Shown here: positions 44,414 through 56,527 of the stretch, one piece after another
How the letters are laid out: each line of letters starts with the position of its first letter
Numbering within the stretch: the stretch's first letter is position 1
From: Cryptomeria japonica
Taxonomy: Eukaryota > Streptophyta > Pinopsida > Cupressales > Cupressaceae
Length of the DNA: 64,000 nt
Reading direction: 5' to 3'
Assembly (NCBI RefSeq): GCF_030272615.1
Contig: NC_081406.1
Span: 241,365,718-241,429,717 of the forward strand
Position numbers and translations under genes: made by a program
The notes under the pieces: model-generated
Told to the model about the DNA's origin: nothing
Databases searched by the model: none
Seen by the model: the letters and a program-made list of their open reading frames with translations, nothing else

Positions 44414-45343
44414 TCACATGACTTGATCAGGTCGAGTATAAAATAGACAATCAACAATCCATGAAAAGTTAAAACTTTTTTCGACTAGCAACCTTCTTTC
44501 CTTAGGAGAAAAAGAAAATGGCATCTTAGCTGCAGCTAAATAGTTGGCAATATCAGCATACCAAGGAGTGTGAGCCTGCATGAGAAACAAATACTCATCT
44601 GGAAAAGTGTCATCTATCATTGTAGAATCTTCCTGCAATTGCAAACGTGAAAGATAATCTGCAACAACATTAGACTTCTCTGGCTTAACAACAACAGTGA
44701 TATCAAATTCCTGCATCAACAATAACCAACAAGCCAGTCTACTGGTGATTGATGGCTTATTCATGAGATATCTAATTGCATTATGATTTGTATGCACAAA
44801 TATGGGATACCCTGTAATATAGTGTCTAAACTTGTTAAGTGCATATATGACAGCTAGCATTTCCTTTTCAGTAACTGTATAATTCAATTCAAGTCCTTGC
44901 AAATTCTTGCTGATATAATATATTGCATTTTCCAACTTGTTAACTTTTTGTCCCAGCACTACTCCTATGGCATAATCAGATGCATCAGTATGGATTTGGA
45001 ATGGTAGAGACCAATTAGGTCCTTTTAGAACTGGTGCTTGAGTCAAAGCATGCTTAAGCTTTAAAAAAGCTTCATTGCATGCTGAGGTCCATTTAAATTC
45101 TGCATCTTTAGTAAGCAATGTATATAAGGGACTTGCAATTTTGCTAAAATCTTTGATAAACCTTCTATAGTATCTAGTATGGCCAAGAAAACTTCTCACA
45201 TCTTTCTGCTTCACAGGGTCATTAATATGTTGAATAACCTCAATCTTTGTTGGATCCACTTGTATGCCTTGTACAGATATATGATGACCAAAGACTATTC
45301 CTTCTTCCATCATAATGAAACACTTCTCACTATTTAGAGACAA
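44414..45343 (-). pseudogene. RNase H / RT thumb of the Athila-like element
   Basis: A 309-codon open stretch in the same frame as RT: FGHHISVQGIQVDPTK, VRSFLGHTRYYRRFIKDFS (split as VRSFLGHTRY and RRFIKDFS), FQIHTDASDYAIGVVLGQ (RNase H with catalytic Asp), LNYTVTEKEMLAVIYALNK (with Glu) and FVHTNHNAIRYL. It ends with NVVADYLSRL before the integrase zinc region. One TAG (about 45359) separates it from RT. Well conserved compared with the rest of the element. Confidence 0.95.
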
Positions 45344-45361
45344 GTTGTAGTCTTCACACCG

Positions 45362-46195
45362 CTACAAAACTTTCTTCAAATTACTTAATGCTTGATTAAA
45401 TTCAAAACCATGAGTTATAAAGTCATCCATGTAAATTTTTGTAATATCTTGAGAAATATTAGAAAAAATACTAATTGCTGCCCTTTGAAAAGTGGTTGGA
45501 GCATTACACAACCCAAAAGGAAGAACAAAATATGCATAAGTGCCCCATGGGCAAGTAAATTTTTTTTTCTTCTGATCCTCAAGAGCTATTTGTATCTGAT
45601 TATAGCCACTAAATCCATCCAGGAATGAAAAATATCTCTTACTAGCAAGAGAATCCAATACTTGATCCACAAATGGCAGTGGAAAATGATCCTTCCTTGT
45701 GGCTAAGTTCAAGGCTCTATAATCAACACATACTTTCCATTTGCCTCCTTTTTTAGGAACTATCACCAAAGGTGATAGCCATTGACTGTCAGAGATAGGA
45801 TAGATAAACCCAACTTTCAACAATTTCTGCAATTCTTCTTTAACTATCTCCTTCAAGGCAAGATTGACTCTTCTTTGAGGTTGTCTGAGGGGGCAACACT
45901 CATCCTTTATGTAAATGCGATGAGTACAAACTACTGGATCAATTCCATTCATATCCTTGTAATCCCATGCAAAAGCATTTCTATGGAGTTTCAGCAAATC
46001 CACTAGGCTATCCTTTTGAATATCTGCTATATTTTTATTGATGTTCAAATATTTATTCAATTCAACCTCTATCTTGATAGTAAGATCCATCTGATTTATA
46101 TCAGAAATATGAGAATAAGACAATTCCTGCGGCGACAAGGTATGCAAGATATCAGTGGCTGCAGGAAAGTCCAACCCTGCAATATTCGAAACCAA
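45362..46195 (-). pseudogene. Reverse transcriptase of the Athila-like element
   Basis: RT motifs in order: WLSPLVIVPKKGGKWKVCVD (fingers), YRALNLATRKDHFPLPF, FSFLDGFSGYNQIQI with the first catalytic Asp, FCLPFG-type VLPFGLCNAPTTFQR, and YMDD (KIYMDDFITHG). All catalytic residues are present. It is in frame with protease upstream and RNase H downstream, consistent with a single gag-pol ORF, with stops near 46200 and 45360. Confidence 0.95.
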
Positions 46196-46213
46196 TTCCT
46201 ATAATTCTTGGTC

Positions 46214-46960
46214 TTATATTAATTCATTTATCAAGACCTTATAAAGGATTGATTCTTCATCATATAACTGCATGAGTGGCACTCCATTAATCATCATAAG
46301 GTGATTAATAGAGTCAATTTCTTCAGATTCCTCTCCGAAAATAGGCCAAATGGCTTGCTGCTGCTCAAGCTGAGGTTGTGCAGGGGAATACAAGGCTAAC
46401 ATTTTTGTGGAACTGCCATCTGAAATAGTCATGTCTCCTGATCTACACCCAATATATGCATCAGCTGTTGCAAGCCATGGTCTTCCCAAAATGACTGGAT
46501 ATCCCCCCAATGTTTCTTTTGAAGATAAAATCATAAAGTCTACAGGATATTCCCAGGAATCTAGAATAACTACTATATCCTCTATGATACCATCAGGTCT
46601 TACTGCAGAGCCATTGGCAAGTTGGAGAATTGTGGGTGTAGCCCTTAAACTATCTATCTCTAGATGTTTCATTACTTCCCTTGTCATTACATTAATGGCT
46701 GCCCCTAGATCAACTAGAACATTTTTTATTTGACTACCATTAATGACTATACTCACAATAGGACTACCTGGATCAGAATACTTTGGAATAGCAATTTTTC
46801 CTAACATAATATCAGCCAATTGACCCATAACATGAACTGTTTGTGGATCTTTTTTCTTTTTGCCAGGTTTCTTTAGGCATGTTTCTCTCAATACCTTACC
46901 ATATATTAGGACATCCCTTATTGCTTGCAACAATAGAATTTTAACACAAATATGCTTCAT
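46214..46960 (-). pseudogene. Aspartic protease region of the Athila-like element
   Basis: PIVSIVINGSQIKNVLVDLG followed by AAINVMTREVMKHLEI is the retropepsin active-site region in the D-L-G-A form typical of Athila/Tat elements. RPDGIIEDIVV and VILGRPWLATADA, the ILGRPWL block that closes the protease, follow. Upstream is the hydrophilic Gag-protease linker. It shares frame with gag and RT. Confidence 0.92.
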
Positions 46961-47080
46961 TTGATCAAGAATATCAAAGCTTTACTGTTGTTCAGTGGAA
47001 ACTTCTTTGTCTTTTAGTCTATGGGGAAATGGTGGTAATATTTGATTATGAGGTATTACATCTTTAGGATCAGAGATTGG

Positions 47081-48781
47081 CTACTCTTCTTGTACCTCAG
47101 TAATAACTGGTTGAGAGGGATTAGGTAGAGTTGTGTCAGATCGAATGTGAATATCATCTAGTGATAAAGAATAGGCTGGGTATTGATTAGCATTAGCTGA
47201 ATAAGCTTGTTGTTGTTGCTGAGATTTGATATTTGGATTAGGCAACGGTTGAGTAGGCAATTGTGTTGGCTTAGGAGGTGGTGTTGTAGTTGCAGGAGGT
47301 GGCATTAAAGCAGGAGGTTGTGGCTGCTGAGCAAGGGGCTGATATCCAAAAGATTGGGATGACCATGATGGGTTTCCCCTCCATTGAGAGGTAGGTTGCC
47401 AATTCCCTTGAAACTGGTTCCCTGAACCCTGAGGTGGATACCAGTTTCCCTGTGGCTACTGCCACTGGGGGATTTGATTAGAAAATTTCTATCCTAGGCC
47501 TTGTGATCCATACCAATGTGGATAATTACCAAAATTTTGAGAATACTGTGGTTGCCATTAGTTATTTGGTGCATAAGAATTACCACTATAACCAGAAAAG
47601 GAAAGTGGATCAGATGCCATACCTTGTCTTTGAAAATTTGGTCTTCTTTGAGCAACATAGAAGACTTGTTCATCTTTACCTTGAATTGGTTTGAAATTAG
47701 GTACTTCAACATTTGTAACCATCTTACATCTGCAATCTTTCTTCTACTGCTTACAATGAGGATAAAATTCTGCAAGAAATGCATCAGCTTCCTCATGCTT
47801 CTTCTTAGCTGCCAATGTATCCAACTGAGTAGCCATATTGTTTATAATTTCCTCCTTGAAATCTTTTAACAAATGGCTAAGTTCCAATCTAGAAACTCCA
47901 GTTCCAGATGATGATGATGGTGCCCCTGGCTTAAATCTCCTATTCTTCTTAGAAGTAGATCTGGAATACTTCTTGCAAATTTGTCCTATTTCGGCCCAAG
48001 TAGATTGTGTAATGTCACCTCCCCCCATGAGATCTAAGGAATCAGTGCATTCATCACTGATACTCCTCAAAAATATCAATTTGAGGGAATCTTCATTCAG
48101 AGTACTATGCTTGGACTTCTTGACACTAAACAAAAACCTTTCCAGATAATCCTCAAGGCTCTCATCCTTAGTTTGTGTCATTCTAAAGATATCATCCCCA
48201 TGATGATCAGTGCCTCTACAATAATCTTTGTATTTTACAAGAAACAACTATTTCATCTAATCCCATGTATTGATTGTGCTACTACCCAAGCTCATAAACC
48301 ATCTCAAGGATAACTCCTTCAAAGTGGCTGGAAAAATTTTGAGTCTATGGGCATCTGTAGTATAGTCAAAACTCCTACAAAGAACATCAAACTCAAACAA
48401 ATATGTATCTGGATCCTCTGTCACCAACCCATAGAATTTAAGAAGTGAAGATACTAGAATGTTCTTGAGGTTAGCATTATCATGCTGGTTAGAGATGGGA
48501 AACTCAAATGTTGGACCAAGTGGTGGTGGTGGATTATTTCCAACAGGAGGTGGGATCCCTTGCATTGGACTTGTGCGGGTTATTACAATAGACAATTATT
48601 CTTCTTGTGGACCAAAAAGGAACTGAAGACTACCTTCTAGAAATTCAGACTTAGGATGATTCAAATTTTGTGGGACTTGATACAATTGAGAAAAAGGGTT
48701 TATATCTAGAAAATTATCTTCTGCATGAGTAGTATGAGTGGGCAGAAATCTACCTCTGGCATCTCTTCTTCTATTATGCAT
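47081..48781 (-). pseudogene. Gag of the Athila-like element
   Basis: The start at 48781 (MHNRRRDARGRFLPTH) is about 70 bp past the primer site. The capsid-type retrotrans-gag region reads FEFDVLCRSFDYTTDAHRLK, FPATLKELSLRWF, ESLEDYLERFLFSVKK and LKLIFLRSISDE. A Pro/Gln/Tyr/Asn/Gly-rich C-terminal part follows (QSFGYQPLAQQPQPPA, MPPPATTTPPPKPTQLPTQP). All pieces lie in one frame with protease, RT and RNase H. Stops occur at about 48596, 48256, 48247 and 47743. I see no intact CCHC knuckle. Confidence 0.88.
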
Positions 48782-48851
48782 GTAGATTCATGAAATTTCA
48801 AACAATTAACTAGAAACTATAATAATCATAAAAGGTTCTTAGCTTGACACC

Positions 48852-48872
48852 ATCCCCAACAACGGCACCAAA
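48852..48872 (-). promoter_or_regulatory. Primer-binding site, Asp-tRNA type
   Basis: On the minus strand TGGTGCCGTTGTTGGGGA follows the LTR end ACA by a few T. It differs by two bases from TGGCGCCGTTGCCGGGGA, the Asp-tRNA complement used by Athila/Tat-like elements. Confidence 0.85.
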
Positions 48873-48875
48873 AAA

Positions 48876-48905
48876 TGTCTACTCCAACTATAATGACAAT
48901 AATAA
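48876..48905 (-). mobile_element. 5' LTR of Athila-like element, 30-bp end fragment
   Basis: TGTCTACTCCAACTATAAT up to the target site AATAA (48901-48905). The rest of this LTR lies at 56528-57788, beyond the inserted Copia element. Confidence 0.93.
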
Positions 48906-50491
48906 TGTTGGAATTATGTGAACCGGCATGAAGACATAATGATATTGTATGTTGTCATTGATGTCAATATGTGACATGGTGTGAACCGGCACATGTGATA
49001 GGTGAAAAGAGAGAGGAACCGACATATGTATGAACCAGTTTATATGCCAAAGTAAAGCGGCATATTTGTTTGAGATGAACTGGCATGCAGTTATGGGAAT
49101 TGCCACACAGAAGCATAGTGTTACTACTAGTTGGTAGGTAGTTTCCACTTCAGGAATTCCGGTTGGAGTACCTCAAGCTTGTGTGATGAGTTAGCAGTAT
49201 AATAGAGAACAGATCGTGTTGCCACGTAAGCTCTATGCACGTGAAGGATCTTGCATGAAGAAGACTATTCCTATCTACCTCAGGAATGTGCTAAGTCTGT
49301 CAAACGGTGATAACGCGTGATGGGTTATCAGCTGCCATGAAATCGGTGGGAAATGGACGATGGAGAATGTCTTGAGATCGATTAAAGATTGTTGCATTCA
49401 ATGCAGTATGATTCAACGGTCAGGATTGAACCGCTTGAATTGCTTAACCTAACAGGTTTAGGGTCTAGGGTTTTTGCTATCGACCTGTTTGTTTCCTATA
49501 AGGTCGATGTTGTGTTTTTTTCTAAGGTTGTTGGAAAAAGTTGTAAGTGTGTATCCAAGGGAAGTGATACATGATTCTTGCCAGACCAAAGGAGAGAAGA
49601 GATATCTGCAAAGTGAATGTGCAGAAGGAGAAGAGGAACCAAAATGGATCTGCATTAGCATTGAGTGTTGTTATCAGATCATTGTAATTTATGTTGATCT
49701 TTAACCACTTCAACAATTGTAAAATCCCTTAACAGGGTAGCCTTAACTGGGCTTGATGCAAAATCCCTTAACAGGGTAGTCTTAATAGGCTTGATTCAAA
49801 TCCCTTAACAGGGTAACTTGAGGTTAATGAGTTCCTGAGAAGCTATAGAGCTCTGGAGATCCTTTAGCTATTGAGTTCTTGAAATCCTCTAACAAGGTAA
49901 CCTTAACCAGGTTTAACCCTTAATCGGGTATTATAGCCATCTCTTAACCAGGTGATCCCTAACAGGATCAGTTCCTGGCAGAACCTATTGTAATGTCTTT
50001 AACTAGACAAGGCTCCTAACAGAGCGGACTTCAAAAGAGTTCAAAAGCAACTTGTGGGTATTCATCCACACTGTGGTTTTTCCCAGTTGGGTTTCCACGT
50101 GAAAAATATGTGTGTCATGTGTAATGCTTTTATCTTGTGATGCTTTGTTTTTACCTGTTGAGCATATGATGGTTCTATGTTTTATGCTTGTCTATAAAAC
50201 ATATTGAACTCACTGTTATGAAGATCTGATGTTAGTTTACCTGTTCATGCATGAGAGCGTAATGGTACTATAGTATTGAGCTAAGAGGAAAGCTTAGTGA
50301 GTGACCAGTTTATGACTGTTTGAGTTGTACTGGATGTTACCGGTTGCACTTTGTTTTAACCAGTATCCCTGTTTGTCTGTCATTTAGAGTATTTGTTGTC
50401 AAACCCGTTTTGGACTGTATTTGTGTTTGTACTAATTCACCCCCCCCTCTTAGTACCAATTTGGTACTAGTGGTTCATCATTGAGTTATCA
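48906..50491 (+). mobile_element. 5' LTR of the 7.6-kb Copia element (1586 bp)
   Basis: It starts TGTTGGAATTATGTGAACC and ends ATTGAGTTATCA. It is rich in ACCGGT-derived words. A cluster of short stem-loops of the form CCCTTAACAGGG lies at 49722-50028. Open frames inside are chance. Confidence 0.95.
49722..50028 (+). repeat. Cluster of CCCT-TAAC-AGGG stem-loops in LTR
   Basis: Repeated hairpin words: ATCCCTTAACAGGGTAG (twice exact, at 49726 and about 49766), CCCTTAACAGGG (about 49802), ACCCTTAATCGGGT (about 49915), GATCCCTAACAGGATC (about 49955). Arm bases differ between units while pairing is kept. The same cluster is at 55757-56065 in the other LTR, and a related one at 25150-25350. Confidence 0.75.
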
Positions 50492-50493
50492 AT

Positions 50494-50505
50494 TGGTATC
50501 AGAGC
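50494..50505 (+). promoter_or_regulatory. Primer-binding site, initiator-Met tRNA
   Basis: TGGTATCAGAGC two bases after the LTR end; the standard Copia primer site. Confidence 0.95.
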
Positions 50506-50561
50506 ACCTCCAGGTCCTCTGTGTTGTAAGTTTAACCACTTGAGGAAAAGATCCTAGTCAA

Positions 50562-53500
50562 ATGATGAAGAGGGAAGGTCCAAAGTTTAACAGGGAAAAT
50601 TTCGGTACATGGAAAGACAGGATGAAGATATTGATAAGAAGCATTTGTGTTCAACACTGGAGTTATGTTGAAAATGTATCTTTTGTTCCTACCGGTACTC
50701 TCACCGATGACCAAAAAAAAGAGATACAAGAAAATGGGCAAGTCATGGAAACCCTCATCAGTAGTCTATCTGACATTGAGTTTATTGATGTTCAGGACAA
50801 GGCAAATCCTAAAGAGGTATGGGATGCTCTTGAAAATATCTATGGTGGTGATGAACATGTAAAACAGGCTAAGGAAGAAAGCCTAAGAGGGAAGTTTGAA
50901 GACATGCGGATGGTTGAAGGAGAGACCATTCAGCAGTATGGAATAAGAATCAAAATGATTGTTGGAGAAATCAAGAGTGCAGGTGGCAAAATAGAAGATT
51001 CCACTGTGGTAAGTAAAGTCCCAAGATCCCTATTGCCGGTCTATGCAATAAGGGTTGCTACTATTCAGGAGCTGAGATCAATAGACAAGTCTAAAGTATC
51101 CTTGGACTCCATCATAGCCAAGTTAATAGCCTATGAGCTAAATAGTTTTGATGGTAGTGTTCAAAAGACTGAATCAGCATTTAAAGCCTCTGTTATACCA
51201 TCCAGAAAAGGTAAAGAAGCTAGCACTAGTGGGGAACCTAGTCAGAGCAGAGAAATGAATGATGAGGAGATTCTGATGGCATTTGAAGCTCTCCTTTCCA
51301 GGAAGCTTCCTAAAGGAACCGGTAAATACAAAAGTAAGCTACCTTTGAAATATTTTTCTTCTAACCAGATAGGACATATTGCTATAAACTATCCTAATGG
51401 CGATAACAAGGACAAACCAGAAAGGTTCAAGAAATTCAAAGGAGGAAATTGGAGAAACTGTTTTGTGGCAGTTGATGAAGGTGTCACAGATGAGGAATCA
51501 GAAGATGAAGAAAATGAAGACATTGTGTTTGTTGTTGTAAAGGAAGATGTGGCAGACAAGAAGGCTCTTGTCTCCCGGTTTGATAATTTCAATGAGTGGA
51601 TCATTGACAATGGCTGTTCTCACCATATGACTGGTGACCAGAGCAAGTTTCTATCCTTGGAGGAGTATGATGGTGGTGTGGTTCACTTTGGCAATGATGC
51701 ACCATGCATGGTCAAAGGCAGAGGGTCCATTTCTCTGAATGGAAAGAGTAGTGCTGACAATGTGTACTGGGTTGATGGTCTCAGACACAACCTTTTAAGT
51801 GTTTCCCAGCTAAATAACAGTGGCCTCACTCTGCAATTCAAGAATGGAGTTTGCAGAATCAAAGGAAAAGATGGTAAATTGGTGGCCACTGACATGCAGA
51901 CCAAAGGTAACCTATTTCATCTGAATGCAAATGTAAGTACCTGTCTTATGGCTAAGCTTGATGATAGTTGGATATGGCATAGGAGACTCTGCCATGTAAA
52001 CTTTGATAACATTTATGAAGGCTAGTAAGATCAAGGCAGTTAGAGGGTTGCCAGTGCTAAACAAACTGAATAATACCTTGTGTAGAGAGTGTCAATTGGG
52101 GAAAATGTCTTCCTCAACCTTTAAAGGTAAATCTTTCACTGCTGACAACTTGCTTGATCTTGTGCATACTAATTTGTGTGGTCCTATGAAAACTAGAAGT
52201 GTGCAGGGTGATAGGTACTTCATGATCCTCACTGATGACTACCCAAGAATGATGTGGGTCACATTCTTGAAAGACAATTCTGAAGCTTTTGGGAAATTCA
52301 AAGCTTTTAGAGCATTAGTGGAGAAGGAAAGTGGTAAAAGGATCAAGTGTCTCAGAGCTGATCAAGGAAGGGAATTCACTTCCAGTGAATTCAATAAGTA
52401 TTGTGAAGAATTTGGCATCAAGAGACAGTTGTCTGCCCCCCAGACTCCACAACAGAATGGCCTAGCAGAGAGGAATAACCAGACTATGGTTGAAGTAGCT
52501 AGAACCATGTTGATTCAAGGAAAGGTAGCTCACACCTTTTGGAGAGAAGTGGTGAGCACTACAGTCTACACTATGAACCAAGTACTCATCAAGAAAGGTA
52601 AGGACAAAACTCCTTATGAGTATTAGACCGGTAACACACCCGTGGTTAGCTACTTTAGGGTATTTGGTAGCAAATGTTACATCAAGAGGAGTGAATATCA
52701 GGGCAAATTTGAAGCTAAATGTGATGAGGGAATATTTTTAGGATATTCCACCAAGAGTAAAGCCTTCAAGTGCTACAACAATAGGACTCAGAGAATTATG
52801 GAAAGTATCAATGTAAGAGTTGATGAATCCTCTGAGAAAATTGAGGAAACTAGTAGTGAGAAAGCTGTAAATGAACTAGCTGCAACCTTCTAGGAACCGG
52901 TTGTTAGTCAACCTAATACCAGTAACAGTGTTCCTAAACCAGTGAATGCTGATACTAATGAAGATGAGGATGAAGAGGAAAAGCAAGAAGAACTAGTTAA
53001 GACCATTCCTCGGTATGTCAAGTTGAATCATGATCCTAAGCAGATCGTAGGTGATAATGATGTAGGAATCCTTACAAGAAGAAAGATCAGAGAAAACTCA
53101 TGTATGATTTCTAAATTTGAGCCTAAATCATTCAAAGAGGCTCATAAAGATGAAGACTAGATCAAGGCAATGGAAGAGGAACTTGACCAGATAGAGAAAA
53201 ATGGTATATGGTCCTTGGTACCCAGACCAAAGCATAAAAATGTCATTGGCACCAAATGGGTGTTCAAAAACAAGTTGAATGAGGATGGCATAGTGATTAG
53301 GAATAAAGCCAGATTGGTGTGCAAAGGATATGCTCAAGAAGAAGGAGAAGACTATGGAGAAACCTTTGCTCCTGTAGCCAGATTAGAAGGAGTTCGTATG
53401 TTTCTTGCATATGCAGCTTCTAAAAGGTTCAAAGTATATCAAATGGATGTAAAATCTACATTCCTAAATGGTGTACTTGAAGAGGAGGTATATATAGAGC

Positions 53501-54654
53501 AACCAGATGGGTTTTCCCTATCTAAAGATAGTGATATGGTGTGCAGGCTACATAAAGCCTTATATGGTCTAAAGCAAGCACCTAGGGCATAGTATGAGTG
53601 CCTACATTCCCATCTTGTGAAGATTGGATTTGAGAGAACAAGTGAAGATAGCAATATCTACCTGAAGTCTGAAAGAGATCAGATCCTGATCTGTGAGGTT
53701 TTTGTTGATGACATTATCTTTGGAGTAGATGACAAGATGAGTCATGAGTTTGCTGATGAGATGAAGAAAGAGTATGAGATGTCACTCGTAGGGGAGATCA
53801 AGTTCTTCATTGGATAGCAAATCTAGCAGATGAAAGATGGAATCTTTATCACTCAGTCCAAATATGTCAAAGAGGTGTTGAAGACCTTTGGCATGGAAGA
53901 TAGCAAACCAGTTGGTACACCGATGGTGACCGGTTGCAAATTGACAAAAGAGGATGATTCTGTACTGGTTGATGAGAAGGAATACTGATCAATGATTGGT
54001 AAGTTGCATTATGTAGTGCATAGCAGACCAGATATTGTACATGCAGTTGGCATTACTGCAAGGTTCCAGAAGAGTCCTAGAAAATCCCACTTGATTGCAG
54101 TCAAGTGGATTCTTAGGTATCTTAAGGGAACATTTCACTATGGATTGTTGTACCCATACAACAATGATTTCAATCTGAAAGTGTTCACAGATGTTGATTG
54201 GGCAGGTAATGTGGATGACCAGAAAAGCACAACCGGTGGTGCATTCTTTCTCAGTGGTAGACTGGTCTCATGGATGAGTAAAAAGAAGAGTTGTATCTCT
54301 TAGTCTACACTAGAAGCAGAGTATGTTGTAGCTTTCATGAACTGCACTTAGACAATTTGGATGAAGCGTGTACTGGACGGCTTCAAGATCCCTGTATCTG
54401 AACCGGTAAGTATATTTTGTGATAACACAAGTGCTATTAATATATCAAAGAATCTGATTTTACATTCTAGAACCAAGCATTTTGAGCTTAAGTATCATTT
54501 CTTGAGGGAAAAGGTTCAGAATAAGGAGATTGCACTAGAACATGTTTCCAGTAAGGAGCAGTTAGCAGACATATTCACCAAGCCTCTCCCAAAGACTACA
54601 TTTGTGCACTTAAGAGGTGAATTAGGGGTGTTGCCCCTTCAGGAGGTGAACTAA
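50562..54654 (+). pseudogene. Copia gag-pol polyprotein, all domains, broken
   Basis: The start at 50562 (MMKREGPKFNRENFGTW) gives the Gag W-motif. The CCHC knuckle is destroyed: YFSSNQIGHIAINYP keeps G-H, but all three Cys are replaced. Protease reads IIDNGCSHHMTG, with Asn where the DSG/DTG motif needs Ser or Thr. Integrase follows: HRRLCHVN, an extra T near 52010 shifting the frame, CRECQLGKM, ILTDDYPRM, RADQGREF, GLAERNNQ. RT follows: [58 protein letters not shown] and the FVDD active site (53700). RNase H has FTDVDWAGNVDD, CDNTSAINISKN and ADIFTKPLP. Stops are at about 52624, 52891, 53158, 53590, 53815, 53824, 53986, 54301 and 54349. Confidence 0.95.
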
Positions 54655-54907
54655 AAGTAATTGTTTCACATCAGTCAGGTATTGCAAAGCCAAATTTTTG
54701 TTGATTGATGTGTTGAAGGATGCTACTCCTCGGGGGGAGCAACATAATAGAACAGAGATGCTTGTGCCTCCACTTTGGCATTGTTGTCAAAGGGGGAGAA
54801 GGAGTGAAGTGAAAAGATATCAAGGAGTGAAGCAAAAAGATATCTGCAGCAAATGGGGGAGAAGATGTTAAGCGGAGAAGATATCTTTGTATATTGCCAT
54901 CAATGCC

Positions 54908-54919
54908 AAAGGGGGAGAT
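54908..54919 (+). promoter_or_regulatory. Polypurine tract
   Basis: AAAGGGGGAGAT directly before the 3' LTR start TGTTGGC. An earlier copy of the theme, AAAGGGGGAG, occurs at about 54790 and a third near 54857, as often in Copia 3' ends. Confidence 0.9.
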
Positions 54920-56527
54920 TGTTGGCATTATGTGAACCGACATGAAGACATAATGATATTGTATGTTGTCATTGATGTCAATATGTGACATGGTGTGAAC
55001 CGGCACATGTGATAGGTGAAAGGAGAGAGGAACCGGTATATATATGAACTGATTTATATGCCAAAGTAAAGTGGTATATTTGTTCAAGATAAACCGGCAT
55101 GCAGTTATGGGAACCAGCATATGGAAGCATTGTGTTACTACCAGTTGGTAGGTAGTTTCCACTTCAAGATTTTCGATTAGAGTACCTCAAGCCTGTGTGA
55201 CTCAATCGGTGATTTTTCCGTGATGAGTTAGCAGTATAATGGATAACAGATCATGTTGCCATGTAAGCTCTCTATGCATGAAGGATCTTGCATGAAGAAG
55301 ACTATTCCTATCTACCTCGGGAATGTGCGAAGTCTGTCAAAGGGTGATAACGCGTCATGGGTTATCAATCGCCATGAAATTGGTGGGAAATGGATGATGG
55401 AGAATGTCTTGAGATCGATTCAAGATTGTTGCATTCAATGCAGTATGATTCAATGGTCAGGATTGAACCACTTGAATTGCTTAACCTAACAGGTTTAGGG
55501 TTTAGGGTTATTGCTCTCGACCTGTTTGTTTCCTATAAGATTGATGTTGTGTTTCTTTCTAAGGTTGTTGGCAAAAGTTGTAAGTGTGTATCCAAGGGAA
55601 GTGATACGTGATTCTTGCCAGACCAAAGGAGAGGAGAGATATCTACAAAGTAAATGTGCAGAAGGAGAAGAGGAGCCAAAATAGATCTGCATTAGCATTG
55701 AGTGCTGTTATCAAATCATTGTAATTCCTGTTGATCTTTAACCACTTCAACAGTTGTGAAATCCCTTAACAGGGTAGCCTTAACTGGGCTTGATGCAAAA
55801 TCCCTTAACAGGATAGTCTTAACAGGATTGATTCAAATCCCTTAATAGGGTAACTCGAGGTTAATGAGTTCTAAGAAGCCTTAGAGCTCTAGAGATCCTT
55901 TAGCTATTGAGTTCTTGAAATCCTCTAACAAGGTAACCCTAATCGGGTTTAACCCTTAACCGGGTATTATAGCCATTCCTTAACCAGGTGATCCCTAAGA
56001 GGATCGGTTCCTAGCAAAACCTATTGTAATGTCTTTAACCGGACAAGGCTCCTAACAGAGCGGACTTCAAAAGAGTTCAAAAGCAACTTGTGGGTATTCA
56101 TCCCCACTGTGGTTTTTCCCAATTGGGTTTCCATGTGAAAAATATGTGTGTCATGTGTAATGCTTTTATCTTGTGATGCTTTGTTTTTACCTGTTGAGCA
56201 TATGATGGTTCTATGTTTTATGCATGTCTATAAAACATATTGAACTCATTGTTATGAAGATCTGATGTTAGTTTACTTGTTCATGCATGAGAGCGTAATG
56301 GTACTATAGTATTTAGCTAAGAGGAAAGCTTAGTGAGTGACCAGTTTATGACTGTTTGAGCTGTACTGGATGTTACCGGTTGCACTCTGTTTTAACCAGT
56401 ATCTCTGTTTGTCAGTCATTTGGAGTATTTGTTGTCAAACCGGTTTTGGACTGTATTTGTGTTTGTACTGATTCACCCCCCCCTCTCAGTACCGGTTTGG
56501 TACTAGTGGTTCATCATTGAGTTATCA
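54920..56527 (+). mobile_element. 3' LTR of the 7.6-kb Copia element (1608 bp)
   Basis: It matches the 5' LTR throughout. It has about 23 extra bases around ACTCAATCGGTGATTTTTCC (near 55200) missing from the 5' LTR, and many transitions such as GGCACATG against GGTATATA-type changes. It ends TTATCA at the duplicated AATAA. Confidence 0.95.
55757..56065 (+). repeat. CCCT..AGGG stem-loop cluster, 3' LTR copy
   Basis: Counterpart of 49722-50028. Units include ATCCCTTAACAGGGTAG and ATCCCTTAACAGGATAG. Some arms are mutated relative to the 5' copy, others improved (ACCCTTAACCGGGT). Confidence 0.75.

Larger units (their letters stand above)
48906..56527 (+). mobile_element. Ty1/copia element, 7622 bp, inserted in the gypsy LTR
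   Basis: LTR 48906-50491, Met primer site 50494, gag-pol 50562-54654, polypurine tract 54908, LTR 54920-56527. The target duplication AATAA (48901-48905 and 56528-56532) is perfect, and the interrupted gypsy LTR rejoins exactly. All domains are present but pol carries one shift and about nine stops. The LTRs differ by scattered transitions and a ~23-bp indel near 55200, so this is not a recent insertion. Confidence 0.96.

Noticed and set aside
49389-49716. Frames of 60-76 codons repeated at 55390-55698
   Set aside because: They recur only because both LTRs of one Copia element contain the same sequence.
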